DNA from: Thioalkalivibrio paradoxus
GTDB taxonomy: Bacteria; Pseudomonadota; Gammaproteobacteria; Ectothiorhodospirales; Ectothiorhodospiraceae
Length of the DNA stretch: 64,000 bases
NCBI GenBank assembly: GCA_011390565.1
Contig: JAABSC010000002.1
Location: 1-64,000, forward strand
Direction: 5' to 3'
Shown piece after piece: positions 25,846-34,250 of the stretch. Numbering within the stretch: position 1 is the stretch's first letter; each line of letters opens with the position of its first letter. Under the pieces are notes generated by a model. The model worked only from the letters and a program-made list of their open reading frames with translations, was not told where the DNA came from and searched no databases. A program made the position numbers and the translations under genes.

Positions 25846-26262
25846 ATGAGGATGCAGGTGAAACCGCTCACGCGCTATTTGCTGTTGCAGATTTTCGGCT
25901 GGGCCTCGGTTCTGCTGGTTGTGTTGCTGCTGCTGCGCTGGGGTTGGATCAACACGACTGCGGCCGTGGTTTTGGTCGTGCTCTGGCTGGTCAAGGATTT
26001 TCTGCTCTATCCGCTCTATCTCCCGGCGCTGACAGTGGAGTCGGCCGTCTCTCCAGGGGTTGAAGCCATGGTGGGCCGTGCCGGCCATTGTCGTACCGAA
26101 GTCAATGGCAGCGGTATGGTCGAGGTGCGGGGCGAGAGCTGGCTGGCACGCTCGGCGGATGGCACCCGGATTGCGCCGGGCTTGCGCGTTGAGGTGGTTG
26201 GGCACGACGGCATGATTCTTCAGGTTCGCGTTGTCGACCCGGCCACGGCCGCCAAGGCCTGA
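25846..26262 (+). CDS. NfeD-like membrane protein
   Basis: A 138-residue protein with two hydrophobic helices (residues ~12-60) and a C-terminal OB-like beta domain containing GRAGHCRTEVNGSGMVEVRG and GLRVEVVGHDGMILQVRVV, as in NfeD-family proteins, which act with stomatin/SPFH proteins or membrane proteases. No SPFH partner is adjacent. The start is unclear: ATG 25846 and 25852 are both possible, and repeat copy 4 lies directly upstream. The gene may have lost its original promoter or partner through that insertion. Confidence 0.75.
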   Translation: MRMQVKPLTRYLLLQIFGWASVLLVVLLLLRWGWINTTAAVVLVVLWLVKDFLLYPLYLPALTVESAVSPGVEAMVGRAGHCRTEVNGSGMVEVRGESWLARSADGTRIAPGLRVEVVGHDGMILQVRVVDPATAAKA

Positions 26263-26374
26263 CTTGATCGGACTCTCTGCTGCGCAGGCTCGGGAGCACA
26301 GACGTGCCTGCACAAATGACGCCCGCCTGATGCAGTACTGTAGAGGTCGGCATCAGCGCAGGGGGCTATGACCC

Positions 26375-26512
26375 ATGAACGCCGATCTCGCCTTCGTCCT
26401 CCTGCTGCTTGCTGCTGCCATCGCGATGTTCGTGCGCAACCGCCCGCGCATGGATGTCGTCGCGCTGATGATGACCGGGGTGGTTCAACACGCTTCGGCA
26501 GGTACAGATTGA
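26375..26512 (+). pseudogene. SLC13-type permease, N-terminal fragment
   Basis: A 45-codon frame, MNADLAFVLLLLAAAIAMFV then RNRPRMDVVALMMTGVVQHASAGTD-stop. The first ~33 residues match the usual start of SLC13/ArsB-like permeases with RCK_C domains, which are ~600 residues long. The rest is missing and the end is unrelated. AGGGGG precedes the ATG. It is a deletion remnant in the accessory region. An intact but different family member is at 41224-43077. Confidence 0.65.
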
Positions 26513-26961
26513 GCAAGTATTACCTGAACTCCCGAGTGGTTTCGGCCTGTAACCGGTTCCTCAGGAGCCACGCCACGCGAGGTCTGGCACGTGCAAAAAG
26601 CTCAGTTCTGTCAAGGGACGGACGCGAGTGCGCGTACACCGAGGTCGACACCCTCTGGACGTCGGTACAGAGCCTCGTCATGGCGGCTTTGGGTGCAGCT
26701 TACCTATGAACTGTCCTGAGCCTGATCCGGAGGGGCGGTGTACGACCCGACCCAGCCAGCCGCATCGGGAATTGCAGTGCCCGAAAGTTGGCCGACAACG
26801 GGCGGTTACGTCCGGCAAGTAGAAAAAGGCGCCGGGGTGTCACGCGGAGCCGCCGGGGAAGCGAACGCGCCTGCCCCGAAGGCGCCGGCACTTCGCGGCT
26901 TGCGAGTCCCGGCAATACAAGCCAAAATACACACACATAAGTACACACCCAGAGGTACCTC
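26513..26961. other. Gene-free stretch before vapBC
   Basis: About 450 bases follow the broken permease. I see no gene or motif. Its 3' end (about 26920-26961) is relatively AT-rich with repeated ACAC/TACAC runs and AGAGG before the vapB ATG, so it probably holds the vapBC promoter and operator. Confidence 0.4.
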
Positions 26962-27225
26962 ATGGGGACACTGACCACCCGCGTGTTCAACAACGGCAAC
27001 AGTCAGGCGGTTCGCATTCCCGCCGAGTTCCGGCTGGACACCGATCGTGTGAGCATCTCCCGCAAAGAAGACGGCGATCTCGTGATTCATCCACTGCCCG
27101 CGCAGCGTGGCAAGGCACTGATGCAGACGTTACAGGCGCTGAGCGACATCGATGACGCCTTCGTTGCCGCGCTGGAGGCCGAACAGGGTTCTTCCTTGCC
27201 GATGCAGGAGCGTGAAGTCCTGTGA
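26962..27225 (+). CDS. vapB: VapB-type AbrB/MazE-domain antitoxin
   Basis: An 87-residue antitoxin with an N-terminal AbrB/SpoVT swapped-hairpin DNA-binding domain (TTRVFNNGNSQAVRIPAEFR) and an acidic helical C-terminus that would clasp the toxin. The stop overlaps the toxin start by four bases (GTGA). It should neutralise VapC and repress the operon. AGAGG lies upstream of the ATG. Nothing suggests damage. Confidence 0.92.
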   Translation: MGTLTTRVFNNGNSQAVRIPAEFRLDTDRVSISRKEDGDLVIHPLPAQRGKALMQTLQALSDIDDAFVAALEAEQGSSLPMQEREVL

Positions 27226-27641
27226 CCTACTTGTTTGACACCAACATCCTGATCTACTTGATCAAGAATCGGCCGCCCGGCATTGGACGGCGCATTGATG
27301 AGTTACCCGCTGCCGATGAACTGTGCATGTCCTTTGTCACATGGGCCGAATTGCTCAAAGGGGCCGAGCGAAGCACGCGCAAAGCCGAGGTCGTTCGCCG
27401 GCTTGAAGCCCTCGCACGGCAGGTGCCGGTGCGTTACCCGGCCGGACCAGGCATCTGCCGTCACTATGCAGAGCAGGCCACACGTCTCAAAGATAGCGGT
27501 ACCCCCATCGGCGCCAACGATCTATGGATCGCGTGCCACGCACTGGCGGAAGACGCCACTATCGTAACCCACAATACCCGCGAGTTTAGCCGCATCGGCG
27601 GCCTGAGAATCGAGGACTGGGCGGCATCGGCCGAGACTTGA
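27222..27641 (+). CDS. vapC: VapC PIN-domain ribonuclease toxin
   Basis: A 139-residue PIN-domain RNase. The metal-binding acids are visible: Asp in YLFDTNILIYL, Glu in FVTWAELLKGAE, Asp in GANDLWIACHAL, plus THNTREFSRI near the end. VapC toxins cut tRNA or rRNA under stress; the target here is unknown. It starts with GTG overlapping the vapB stop. Its last ~90 bases are nearly identical to the degenerate VapC fragment at 4400-4514. Confidence 0.93.
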   Translation: MTYLFDTNILIYLIKNRPPGIGRRIDELPAADELCMSFVTWAELLKGAERSTRKAEVVRRLEALARQVPVRYPAGPGICRHYAEQATRLKDSGTPIGANDLWIACHALAEDATIVTHNTREFSRIGGLRIEDWAASAET

Positions 27642-27808
27642 TCTCCAGAAGCCTCCGGAGTCATCCCGGGGCGGGGCAGTACACCGCCCTCAGGCGCAAT
27701 GCGAAATGACTCACCGGCCTCGCGATCCGCAGGACATCCCACTGCGGACCCTCAGGCGGTAGGGGTGGGTGGCGCCTCAGGACACTAGTGGGCCATGCAG
27801 AGGATTTG

Positions 27809-28660
27809 ATGGCATTTTTGATGGTTGTGCTCAAGATGGTTGGATGGGTCGCCTTGGTTGCGGGGTTGACGGGGGTCGCGATGGGACTGTGGACGAACGC
27901 GCGGGATGCACGTAACACGCAGATGGTCTGGGACGCGTTACTGGATCAGCGCGAACCCGCGCCTGGCTCCTATGATCCCGCCATGGTCGCCGACCTGCCC
28001 GAGATCGGGCAGCGCTATTTCGCCCGCGCCATCGCGCCAGGCACGCCACTGCACAGGGTGGTACGGGTGGAGATGGAAGGCTCGCTGATCCTGAACGGCC
28101 GCGAGTTGCCCATGCGTGCCGACCAGATCCTCGCACCGCCGCACGGTTTCGTATGGCGCGCACGTGCCGGCTCGGGGTTGATCCGCTTCTCCGGTTCGGA
28201 TGGCTATTGGAACGGTCATACGAGCTGGACCCGGTTCTGGTTGTGGGGTGTTCTGCCGGTCGCACGGTTCGCCGACACCGAGGACCACGCCCGCGCCGCC
28301 GCGGCGCGGATGGTGATGGAGACCGTTTGGGCACCGGCCGCGCTGTTGCCGGAGTCGGGGGCGGTCTGGACGCAGACGGGCGCGGATCAGGCGGAGGTCC
28401 GGTTCCCGGAGGTGTCCGGCGTCGAACCGATTCATCTGACCCTCGATGCCGCCGGCCGGGTCCTGGAGATGACCACGCTACGCTGGTCGGACGCCAATCC
28501 GGACAAGAGTTATCGCCTGCAACCCTTTGGCGGTCGGACGCTGGCCGATGCCACCTATCAGGGCTTCACCATCCCCACCGCGATGGAGATCGGCAATCTT
28601 TACGGGACCCCCGAGTACGCTCCGTTCTTTCGCGCTCGCCTCACCGGGGTTGAGTACTGA
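27809..28660 (+). CDS. DUF6544 family protein
   Basis: A 283-residue protein with an N-terminal membrane anchor (residues ~1-35) and a soluble region containing DLPEIGQRYFARAIAPGTPL, FVWRARAG and a C-terminal TIPTAMEIGNLYGT. These are hallmarks of DUF6544, whose function is unknown. AGAGGA lies 5-6 nt before ATG 27809; an ATG at 27788 would add seven residues without a good box. It is a single gene after the vapBC module. Confidence 0.78.
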   Translation: MAFLMVVLKMVGWVALVAGLTGVAMGLWTNARDARNTQMVWDALLDQREPAPGSYDPAMVADLPEIGQRYFARAIAPGTPLHRVVRVEMEGSLILNGRELPMRADQILAPPHGFVWRARAGSGLIRFSGSDGYWNGHTSWTRFWLWGVLPVARFADTEDHARAAAARMVMETVWAPAALLPESGAVWTQTGADQAEVRFPEVSGVEPIHLTLDAAGRVLEMTTLRWSDANPDKSYRLQPFGGRTLADATYQGFTIPTAMEIGNLYGTPEYAPFFRARLTGVEY

Positions 28661-28839
28661 AACAGCCGTGAGCTGCAGGTGGCTCCATCCTCCCCGCAAC
28701 CGCAATGGTCAGCGCAAACTTCGGGTCGGCGCAACACAAGCCATTGCTCGTCGCGACGATGCAGCATTCTTTTGGAAGTAATAAAAATATATTAATTAAT
28801 GCGTTAAAGAGGATATCTTAAGTCACTTGTTTTCTCGTT

Positions 28840-29124
28840 TCATCCATTCGGATGGCTCCAGGGCGTCCACGGGAACGGGCGTTCATCGGCTGCGCCGGTG
28901 AGAAACCGGGACGTGACCGCCAACCAATGCGCGATGCCCTGACCGAAACGGGCGATGCCCGGATTGCGTTCCCTGGCAAACAGCATCCAGAAAAACTGGA
29001 GGATCGCACACACGCCGAGTATGGTCTGGGCGAGATTCACCAGAAGCACGAGGATGAGCATGATCAGGCCGTGCAGCCAGAGGTTGTTCGGTTTCGGCAG
29101 GGAAGTTTGCTCGGGTGAGGCCAT
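28840..29124 (-). CDS. DUF4389 family small membrane protein
   Basis: A 94-residue protein with a hydrophobic region (LIMLILVLLVNLAQTILGVC) and FQFFW-like helix, then ARERNPGIARFGQGIAHWL and the family-typical ADERPFPW end. DUF4389 is a conserved small inner-membrane protein of unknown function. AAGGAG precedes the ATG at about 8 nt. It diverges from the CPBP protease gene. The ~60 bases after its stop, between convergent genes, are unusually AT-rich for this genome. Confidence 0.82.
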   Translation of the reverse strand: MASPEQTSLPKPNNLWLHGLIMLILVLLVNLAQTILGVCAILQFFWMLFARERNPGIARFGQGIAHWLAVTSRFLTGAADERPFPWTPWSHPNG

Positions 29125-29262
29125 CAGGGCGCTCCTTCCGTATGGGTTGCGGTTCGGGTGTGCAGAAAAGCGACGACGGGTCCTGATCCACTGCAGCGAC
29201 GCATCGCTACGGAAAAGCGAAAATCTGACGCTTCCAGCGTGCGGATCCTTGGGAGACTTTCC

Positions 29263-30117
29263 ATGCCAATCCAGTCACGTTCGATACTTCCGGTCAGGAT
29301 ACCGTCATTGGCGCTGGTCGCGTTCGTCGGGATCACCTTCCTGATCACCTGGGGGCTGATCGGGGTCTACATCGTCTTTCCCGATACCGCTGTGGCCTGG
29401 TTCGGCGAGATCAGCGGTTCGCATCCGTTCTTTTTCCTCGCGACGTGGTCGCCCGGGATCGCCGCCTTCGTGATCGTGTTCTTCTACTCGGGCGGGTCCG
29501 GCATCCGGGCTTTTCTGTCCCGGCTTTTGCTCTGGCGATGCCCGGCGGGGTGGGTGACGTTCATCCTGATCGGACTGCCGCTCGTCTTTGTGGCCGGATC
29601 GCTGCTCAAGGGGGGTCCGATACTCGCGCCGCTGCCGCCCGAGGGCATTGGGTTGGTCGTGGCGGTCCTGTTCATGATGCTCTTTCTCGGGCCGATCGAG
29701 GAGTTCGGCTGGCGCGGCGTGGCGCAGCCCCTGCTTCAGCGTCATATGGCGCCGATCTGGGCCGGGTTGCTGATCGGCGCCACCTGGGGACTGTGGCACC
29801 TGCCAGCGTTCTTCCTGGCCAGTACCGTATTCGCTGACTGGAATTTTCTCCCGTTCTTCGTCGGCAACGTGGTTCTGGCGGTGCTGGTGACACCGATCTT
29901 CAACCAGGCGCGCGGCAGCCTGCTCTGGCCGATGCTGTTCCACTGGCAGCTCATCAATCCGTTCTGGCCGGATGCGCAGCCCTGGGACACCTGGATCCTG
30001 GTCGCCGTGGCGGTCATCGTCGTGTGGTGGAACCGTGACACCCTGTTCAGTCGAGAACACGCAGTGACCGAGGTTATACCGGCGCGTGAGGGCTCAGCGC
30101 CCAGATCGCCAGCCTAG
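29263..30117 (+). CDS. CPBP (Abi/CAAX-like) intramembrane metalloprotease
   Basis: A 284-residue protein with about eight membrane helices. The CPBP catalytic motifs are present: EExxxR as IEEFGWRG, then WGLWHLPAFF, and FHWQLIN as the last histidine motif. In bacteria these proteases act in signalling, bacteriocin self-immunity or membrane-protein processing; no partner gene tells which. GGGAGA precedes ATG 29263; the upstream extension is arginine-rich and not membrane-like. Confidence 0.88.
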   Translation: MPIQSRSILPVRIPSLALVAFVGITFLITWGLIGVYIVFPDTAVAWFGEISGSHPFFFLATWSPGIAAFVIVFFYSGGSGIRAFLSRLLLWRCPAGWVTFILIGLPLVFVAGSLLKGGPILAPLPPEGIGLVVAVLFMMLFLGPIEEFGWRGVAQPLLQRHMAPIWAGLLIGATWGLWHLPAFFLASTVFADWNFLPFFVGNVVLAVLVTPIFNQARGSLLWPMLFHWQLINPFWPDAQPWDTWILVAVAVIVVWWNRDTLFSREHAVTEVIPAREGSAPRSPA

Positions 30118-30595
30118 TTGCATGTGCATCACCTCGCTGCCGCCTGCGTGGTCGGCGGGCCCGTTCTCGCACTGGTGCGCGAGCAAACCGGTCCACTCCG
30201 TTGGATAGCGTACGGACGATGACCGGGACCGGGTGTAAGGATGGGCCTCAATCGCCAGAACGGCGTCCGGATAGGCACGGGACCAGCGGCGTGCGCTCTC
30301 GGGGTCATCCACCTCGATACCCAGGCGCCTCTCCATAGTTGGCTCCGGGCGGTAGCCGCAGCGTTTCCGAAGCATCACAGCATGGGCGCAGGCTGCCGGT
30401 TCCCCCGCGTGTGGCGCTGATACGGTCAAACGCAGGAACGACGAAGGACGCCGCTGTGATCAGCGAGACGGGCCGCAAGGACAGCGGCAGTGCCCCTCAA
30501 AAGGGGGTAGCAAGCCGGGTACGCCGGCACGAGCCGCGCTTGGCGCGGGATTTCACTGCAGTGAACATGCAAGCAAGACCTCAAGGAGGTTGGTA
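30118..30595. other. Gene-free stretch upstream of the Met-rich secreted protein gene
   Basis: About 480 bases with no recognised family. A minus-strand frame of ~110 codons starting at 30429 has no motif support. The right end holds the 14-bp palindrome at 30552-30565 and an AAGGAGG ribosome binding site. Confidence 0.4.
30552..30565. promoter_or_regulatory. 14-bp perfect palindrome TTCACTGCAGTGAA
   Basis: A perfect palindrome 30 bp before the ATG of the Met-rich secreted protein gene. Its size and position suit a dimeric repressor or activator site. The regulator is unknown. Confidence 0.45.
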
Positions 30596-31078
30596 ATGAA
30601 AGAACGTTTCAATTCCCGAATGATCGGTACCACGCTGGCCGCTGCCGCCATGGCATCCGTTTTGGTGCTGGGTGTGGCTCCGGCCGAAGAGCGGCAGCAG
30701 GGCGCGGGCTATGGACCGGGTTCCGCGATGGGCCAGCAGGGCCCGTACGGCACCGGCATGGGCGCCCACCCCGGCGGTCGAATGATGCAGCAGGGTCCCG
30801 GTTACCCCCAGATGCCGCAGTTCGATCCGGAGAACCTGCCCGAAGACATGCCGGAAGAGATGCGCGAGCACATCAAGGCCCAGCATGCGGAACGGCAGGA
30901 GCGCATGGAAATGATGGAAGCGATGCGCGAAGGGCACCAGAAGGCCATGGAGGCCGGCCGTGCGGCGTACGAGGAAGAGATGGAGCGCTACCACGAGCAG
31001 CGCAAGGAGATGAAGCAAAAGGCCGGTGAGCCGGTGGAACCAGACGGCGATGCCGGCGGGCCATCCGACGGTCAGTGA
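30596..31078 (+). CDS. Secreted Met/Gln/Glu-rich protein of unknown function
   Basis: A 160-residue protein with an N-terminal signal-like segment (residues ~8-30, GTTLAAAAMASVLVLGVAPA). A Gly/Gln/Pro/Met-rich segment (AMGQQGPYGTGMGAHPGG, then RMMQQGPGYPQMPQ) comes next, and then a long charged helix with many methionines and histidines (MEMMEAMREGHQKAMEAG). The Met/His content suggests possible metal (copper) binding, and ChaA and a copper chaperone lie next to it, but no family is recognised. AGGAGG is the ribosome binding site; the palindrome upstream and a strong hairpin downstream make it a discrete transcription unit. Confidence 0.7.
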   Translation: MKERFNSRMIGTTLAAAAMASVLVLGVAPAEERQQGAGYGPGSAMGQQGPYGTGMGAHPGGRMMQQGPGYPQMPQFDPENLPEDMPEEMREHIKAQHAERQERMEMMEAMREGHQKAMEAGRAAYEEEMERYHEQRKEMKQKAGEPVEPDGDAGGPSDGQ

Positions 31079-31089
31079 TCGCCAGACCC

Positions 31090-31117
31090 CTGGACCTCCG
31101 GTACGCCGGAGGTCCAG
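31090..31117 (+). terminator. Strong hairpin between the secreted-protein gene and chaA
   Basis: CTGGACCTCCGG (31090-31101) pairs with CCGGAGGTCCAG (31106-31117) around a TACG tetraloop, a perfect 12-bp GC-rich stem. It lies 12 nt past the stop codon between convergent genes and could serve both strands. No U run follows on either side. Confidence 0.65.
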
Positions 31118-31233
31118 CGGTCGCCATCGGAGTTCCGGTCTTCTCGTGGATAGTGAATACCGGGCGCTGACAGTGCCGGAACGCGGAATCATCCGCCAGC
31201 GACGAGATTCAATCGCCGTTGCTGACGAGAACG

Positions 31234-32328
31234 TCAGGGGATCGCGGCAATCGTCAGGAAGGCGCCGAAAATAACCAGGTGGAGTCCACCCTGCAGGACC
31301 GTCGTACGCCCCATGGCCAGGGAAAGGGTCGCGACGAAAAGCGACAACAGCAGCAACACGATGTGCTCTGCCTCCAGCCCCAGAGTCAGTGGTTGGCCCA
31401 GCGCAATCGACAGCATGGCCACCAGGGGGATGGTCAGACAGATACTGGCCAGTGCCGATCCGAGCGCCAGGTTGAGGGCGGTCTGAAGGCGGTTGGCGAG
31501 CGCGGCGCGCAGCGCGGCGGTTCCCTCGGGCAGGAGGACGGTCATCGCGATCACCACTCCGACCAGAGCAGCGGGCAGCCCGGCCTGGGCAACCGCATGT
31601 TCGACGGTCGGCGCCAGGGTCTCGGCCAGCACCACCACGGCCAGGAGTGCGATCGGCAGCAGGATGAGCGCCGCACCCATCTCTCGCCGCCTCGGCTTGC
31701 GATCCGCGAGTTCCTGCAGCCGCGGGTCACTGAAATCGCCGCGGTGGCGCACCATCTGCACATACAGGAACAGGCCGTAGAGCGCCAAGGACACGAAGGC
31801 CACGAACACCAATTGCGGGGTGGCGTAAACGGGGCCCGGCACCGCTAACGTGAAATTTGGCAAAACCAGGGCCAGCACGGAGACGGTGGCCAGCACGGCG
31901 AGGGCGGCTACTGCGCCTCGTGCAATGAATTCCTGTTCGCGGAAGCGGATGCCCCCGATCAACAGGCACAACCCGACAATCCCGTTCAGCACGATCATGA
32001 TCGCCGCGAAGACCGTGTCGCGAGCGATTTCGCTGGTTCCTGCCGGCGCGTTGAGCAGCACCGAGACAATGAGAGCGGCCTCGATGATCGTTACGGCAAT
32101 AGCAAGAAGAATGGCGCCGTAGGGGTCGCCCAGGCGCTTCGCAATGGTTTCAGCGTGATGCACGGCCGCGAGGACCGTGGCGAAGAGCAGAATGGCCACA
32201 AGCGGCACGAGTAGCCCCGGCACAAGCCCTGGCCAGAAGACCAGGAAAGCCGCGGCACCGGCGAGGGACAGCACCGGCACCAGTGCGGACCAAAGCGGGG
32301 CCGGGAGGTGTTTCAGTACGCCGCTCAC
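31234..32328 (-). CDS. chaA: ChaA-type calcium/cation:proton antiporter
   Basis: A 364-residue membrane protein of the CaCA superfamily with about eleven helices. The two signature alpha repeats are visible: the first with HHAETIAKRLGDPYGAILLA and AVTIIEAALIVSVLL, the second with IAMTVLLPEGTAALRAALAN and LNLALGSALAS. It should exchange Ca2+ (or Na+/K+) for protons at the inner membrane. The start is uncertain: GTG at 32328 (VSGVLKHLPAPLW) fits the family N-terminus, with AGAGG ~10 nt upstream. Upstream in-frame sequence lacks family similarity. Confidence 0.87.
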   Translation of the reverse strand: MSGVLKHLPAPLWSALVPVLSLAGAAAFLVFWPGLVPGLLVPLVAILLFATVLAAVHHAETIAKRLGDPYGAILLAIAVTIIEAALIVSVLLNAPAGTSEIARDTVFAAIMIVLNGIVGLCLLIGGIRFREQEFIARGAVAALAVLATVSVLALVLPNFTLAVPGPVYATPQLVFVAFVSLALYGLFLYVQMVRHRGDFSDPRLQELADRKPRRREMGAALILLPIALLAVVVLAETLAPTVEHAVAQAGLPAALVGVVIAMTVLLPEGTAALRAALANRLQTALNLALGSALASICLTIPLVAMLSIALGQPLTLGLEAEHIVLLLLSLFVATLSLAMGRTTVLQGGLHLVIFGAFLTIAAIP

Positions 32329-32701
32329 TGAGCCAGTGCCTCTTCGAACATCACCGCTCCACCGGATAGAATGGTTGCACTGGCATGACAGGGCCGAGTG
32401 ACGGGTCTCCCGACCGATCTGGAACGGCCGACGCGGGCCGATTGTCGCAGGGGGGAGCGCGACAGGCAACGGCCGCCCATGACCGAGTGCGCCGTGCGGA
32501 GCGCGCGTTGCCCGATCGCTTCGCCTCAGGCGCCGGAGCTGCGTTGGGCACGTTTGAAATAGGGTGGCTATTCCCGCACGTGCCCGCCTGGCTCCGGGCC
32601 TCCGGTGACGGATCGCGTGCCCGGGTTACACACGGCTCGCCGTTTCCCCGTTGCGCCGGTTGCGCCGGGGTTCGTCCCGGGTCTCGTGTCGCTCGATCTT
32701 T
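32329..32701. other. Spacer between chaA and the PCu(A)C gene
   Basis: About 370 bases with no supported gene. Both neighbours are on the minus strand, so this is the upstream region of chaA. Open frames through it have no family features. I could not assign a clear promoter. Confidence 0.4.
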
Positions 32702-33286
32702 TTATGGTTGGGGAGCGTGCGAAGGCCGGTGGCCGTGGTGATCCGGGTGATCGTGGTGACCGGCCCCGTCGTCCGAGCGCTGTACGCGCGCCTCGATGCG
32801 CAGATCCTCGAATCCCTCGAGGTGAAGGGTGAGCGGCACGCGCTGCTCTTCCTGAAGGGGCTCCACCAGGTCGATCAGCATCACGTGGAGACCACCCGGT
32901 TTGAGTTCCACGTCCCCGCCTGCGGGGATGACGATGGACGCCACTTCCCGCATGCGCATCACTCCGGCAGCGTCCTGCACGTGGTCGTGGAGTTCGGCCA
33001 CGCGGGCGACCGGTGTTTCCGCGCCGACGATCTGCAGGTCGGCGTCGGTGAGGTTCCGGATTTTCATGTAGGCCGCGGTGTTCGGCTGGGACGGGGGCAG
33101 ATGCCGCACCCAGGCCTGCGAAACCAGTTCGACCCCGGGCGGGCAGTCGCACTCGGCACCCTCGGAGGCGTGGTGGCCGGACGCCTGCTGGGCGGTCACC
33201 GCGGGGGCGCCGACAAGGCACAGCACCAGCGCCAACGATGCGAACGCGTGGATGGATCTGGAAACGGGACGGTGAGGCAGATACAT
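32702..33286 (-). CDS. PCu(A)C-family periplasmic copper chaperone
   Basis: A 194-residue secreted protein. A signal peptide (residues ~1-33, FASLALVLCLVGAPAVTAQ) leads to a PCu(A)C (DUF461) domain with AAYMKIRNLT, the copper ligands in ELHDHVQDAAGVMRMREV, and the second ligand pair GGLHVMLIDL. A His-rich tail (GHHDHPDHHGH) and an N-terminal HHASEGAECDC give extra metal-binding capacity. Such chaperones deliver Cu(I) to the CuA site of cytochrome oxidase. No Sco or oxidase gene is adjacent. AGGAG precedes the ATG. Confidence 0.9.
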   Translation of the reverse strand: MYLPHRPVSRSIHAFASLALVLCLVGAPAVTAQQASGHHASEGAECDCPPGVELVSQAWVRHLPPSQPNTAAYMKIRNLTDADLQIVGAETPVARVAELHDHVQDAAGVMRMREVASIVIPAGGDVELKPGGLHVMLIDLVEPLQEEQRVPLTLHLEGFEDLRIEARVQRSDDGAGHHDHPDHHGHRPSHAPQP

Positions 33287-33431
33287 CTCTGAACTCCTGA
33301 CAAGCTGATTTGCGAATCGACCGACGGGGGCGTTGGGAGACTGTGGCCGGATTGTACCGCGCCGCCGCGCTCCGGTAGGCAGAGTCCGAAGGTGCTAGAG
33401 TCAAGGTGGGGAACCAAACACGGAGGTCGGT

Positions 33432-33596
33432 ATGCTCCAGTGGGCCTTGATTTTTTTGATCATCGCAATTGTCGCAGGAGTTCTTGGCCTGAGCGGGATC
33501 GCCGGAGTGGCGACCAATATCGCCTGGATCCTGTTCGTGGTCGGTCTGGTGCTTGCGCTCGTGTTTCTTGTCAGCGGCCACCGGCCCCGGGTCTGA
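33432..33596 (+). CDS. DUF1328 family small membrane protein
   Basis: A 54-residue protein, [20 protein letters not shown] and so on, consisting of two hydrophobic helices joined by [11 protein letters not shown], the hallmark of DUF1328 (YtjA-like). Function is unknown; homologues are often stress- or stationary-phase-induced. GGAGG lies 5 nt upstream of the ATG. It is followed by another small membrane protein gene on the same strand. Confidence 0.88.
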   Translation: MLQWALIFLIIAIVAGVLGLSGIAGVATNIAWILFVVGLVLALVFLVSGHRPRV

Positions 33597-33718
33597 AATC
33601 CCGTCCCTCGATCCCGGGACGCATTCCGATCCCGTGATCTTCACTCCAATGCGCTGCGCGATGGGCGCGGAGCCACCGCGAACAGCGGTAGTGACTACTT
33701 CTCGGAAGGAGGGCGCTG

Positions 33719-33928
33719 ATGAGCCCGGTTCGCATTCTCGGTATCGTTTTGTTGGTGGTGGGTATCGTCGTACTGTATTTCGGCTGGCAGGCTTCCGAAG
33801 CGGTCATGGAGCAGGCACACGAGGCCCTGACCGGCCGTTATACCGATGAAACGATGTGGTACTTCATTGGCGGCGGTGTGGCGGTGGTCGCGGGGTTGCT
33901 CCTCACGCTGTTCGGCGCGCGTCGATAG
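33719..33928 (+). CDS. DUF3185 family small membrane protein
   Basis: A 69-residue protein with two membrane helices (residues ~4-25 and ~46-66) and the DUF3185 phrase WQASEAVMEQAHEALTGRYT between them, predicted to face the periplasm. Function unknown. AAGGAGGG precedes the ATG. Together with DUF1328 it forms a pair of stress-type envelope proteins. Confidence 0.85.
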   Translation: MSPVRILGIVLLVVGIVVLYFGWQASEAVMEQAHEALTGRYTDETMWYFIGGGVAVVAGLLLTLFGARR

Positions 33929-34250
33929 GATTTCTGCTACCCCGGCCCAAGCCAGCCTGCGGCCGACGCGTGACTCATCGCGATTCCAGTTCCGCGCGTT
34001 GATTCGTTCGCGCCGCTGCGCGCGGCTGTGCAGAGAGGAAACGCCTGTCCTGATCCGTCCGGTGCTCGGTTGGCCCACTGGCCGTTGGCGAACGGATTCT
34101 CGCCCGCCGGATACGTCCGGCCAGACCGTGCACCGGATCTTCCCCGTGATCGGCTGGTCGCACGAATGGACATGATCATCACGCCGCCGAACGACTCGCC
34201 CGAGGCCAGCCTCTGAAACCTTCTGCCCGTAACCTGCCCCTGGAACATCG
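33929..34250. other. Spacer upstream of the ABC exporter gene
   Basis: About 320 bases in which I see no gene, motif or strong inverted repeat. It presumably contains the exporter promoter. Confidence 0.35.

Noticed and set aside
32328..32353. Possible leader peptide MFEEALAQ overlapping the chaA GTG start
   Set aside because: Eight codons ending in a TGA that overlaps the GTG. No ribosome binding site and nothing regulatory is recognisable, so chance is more likely.
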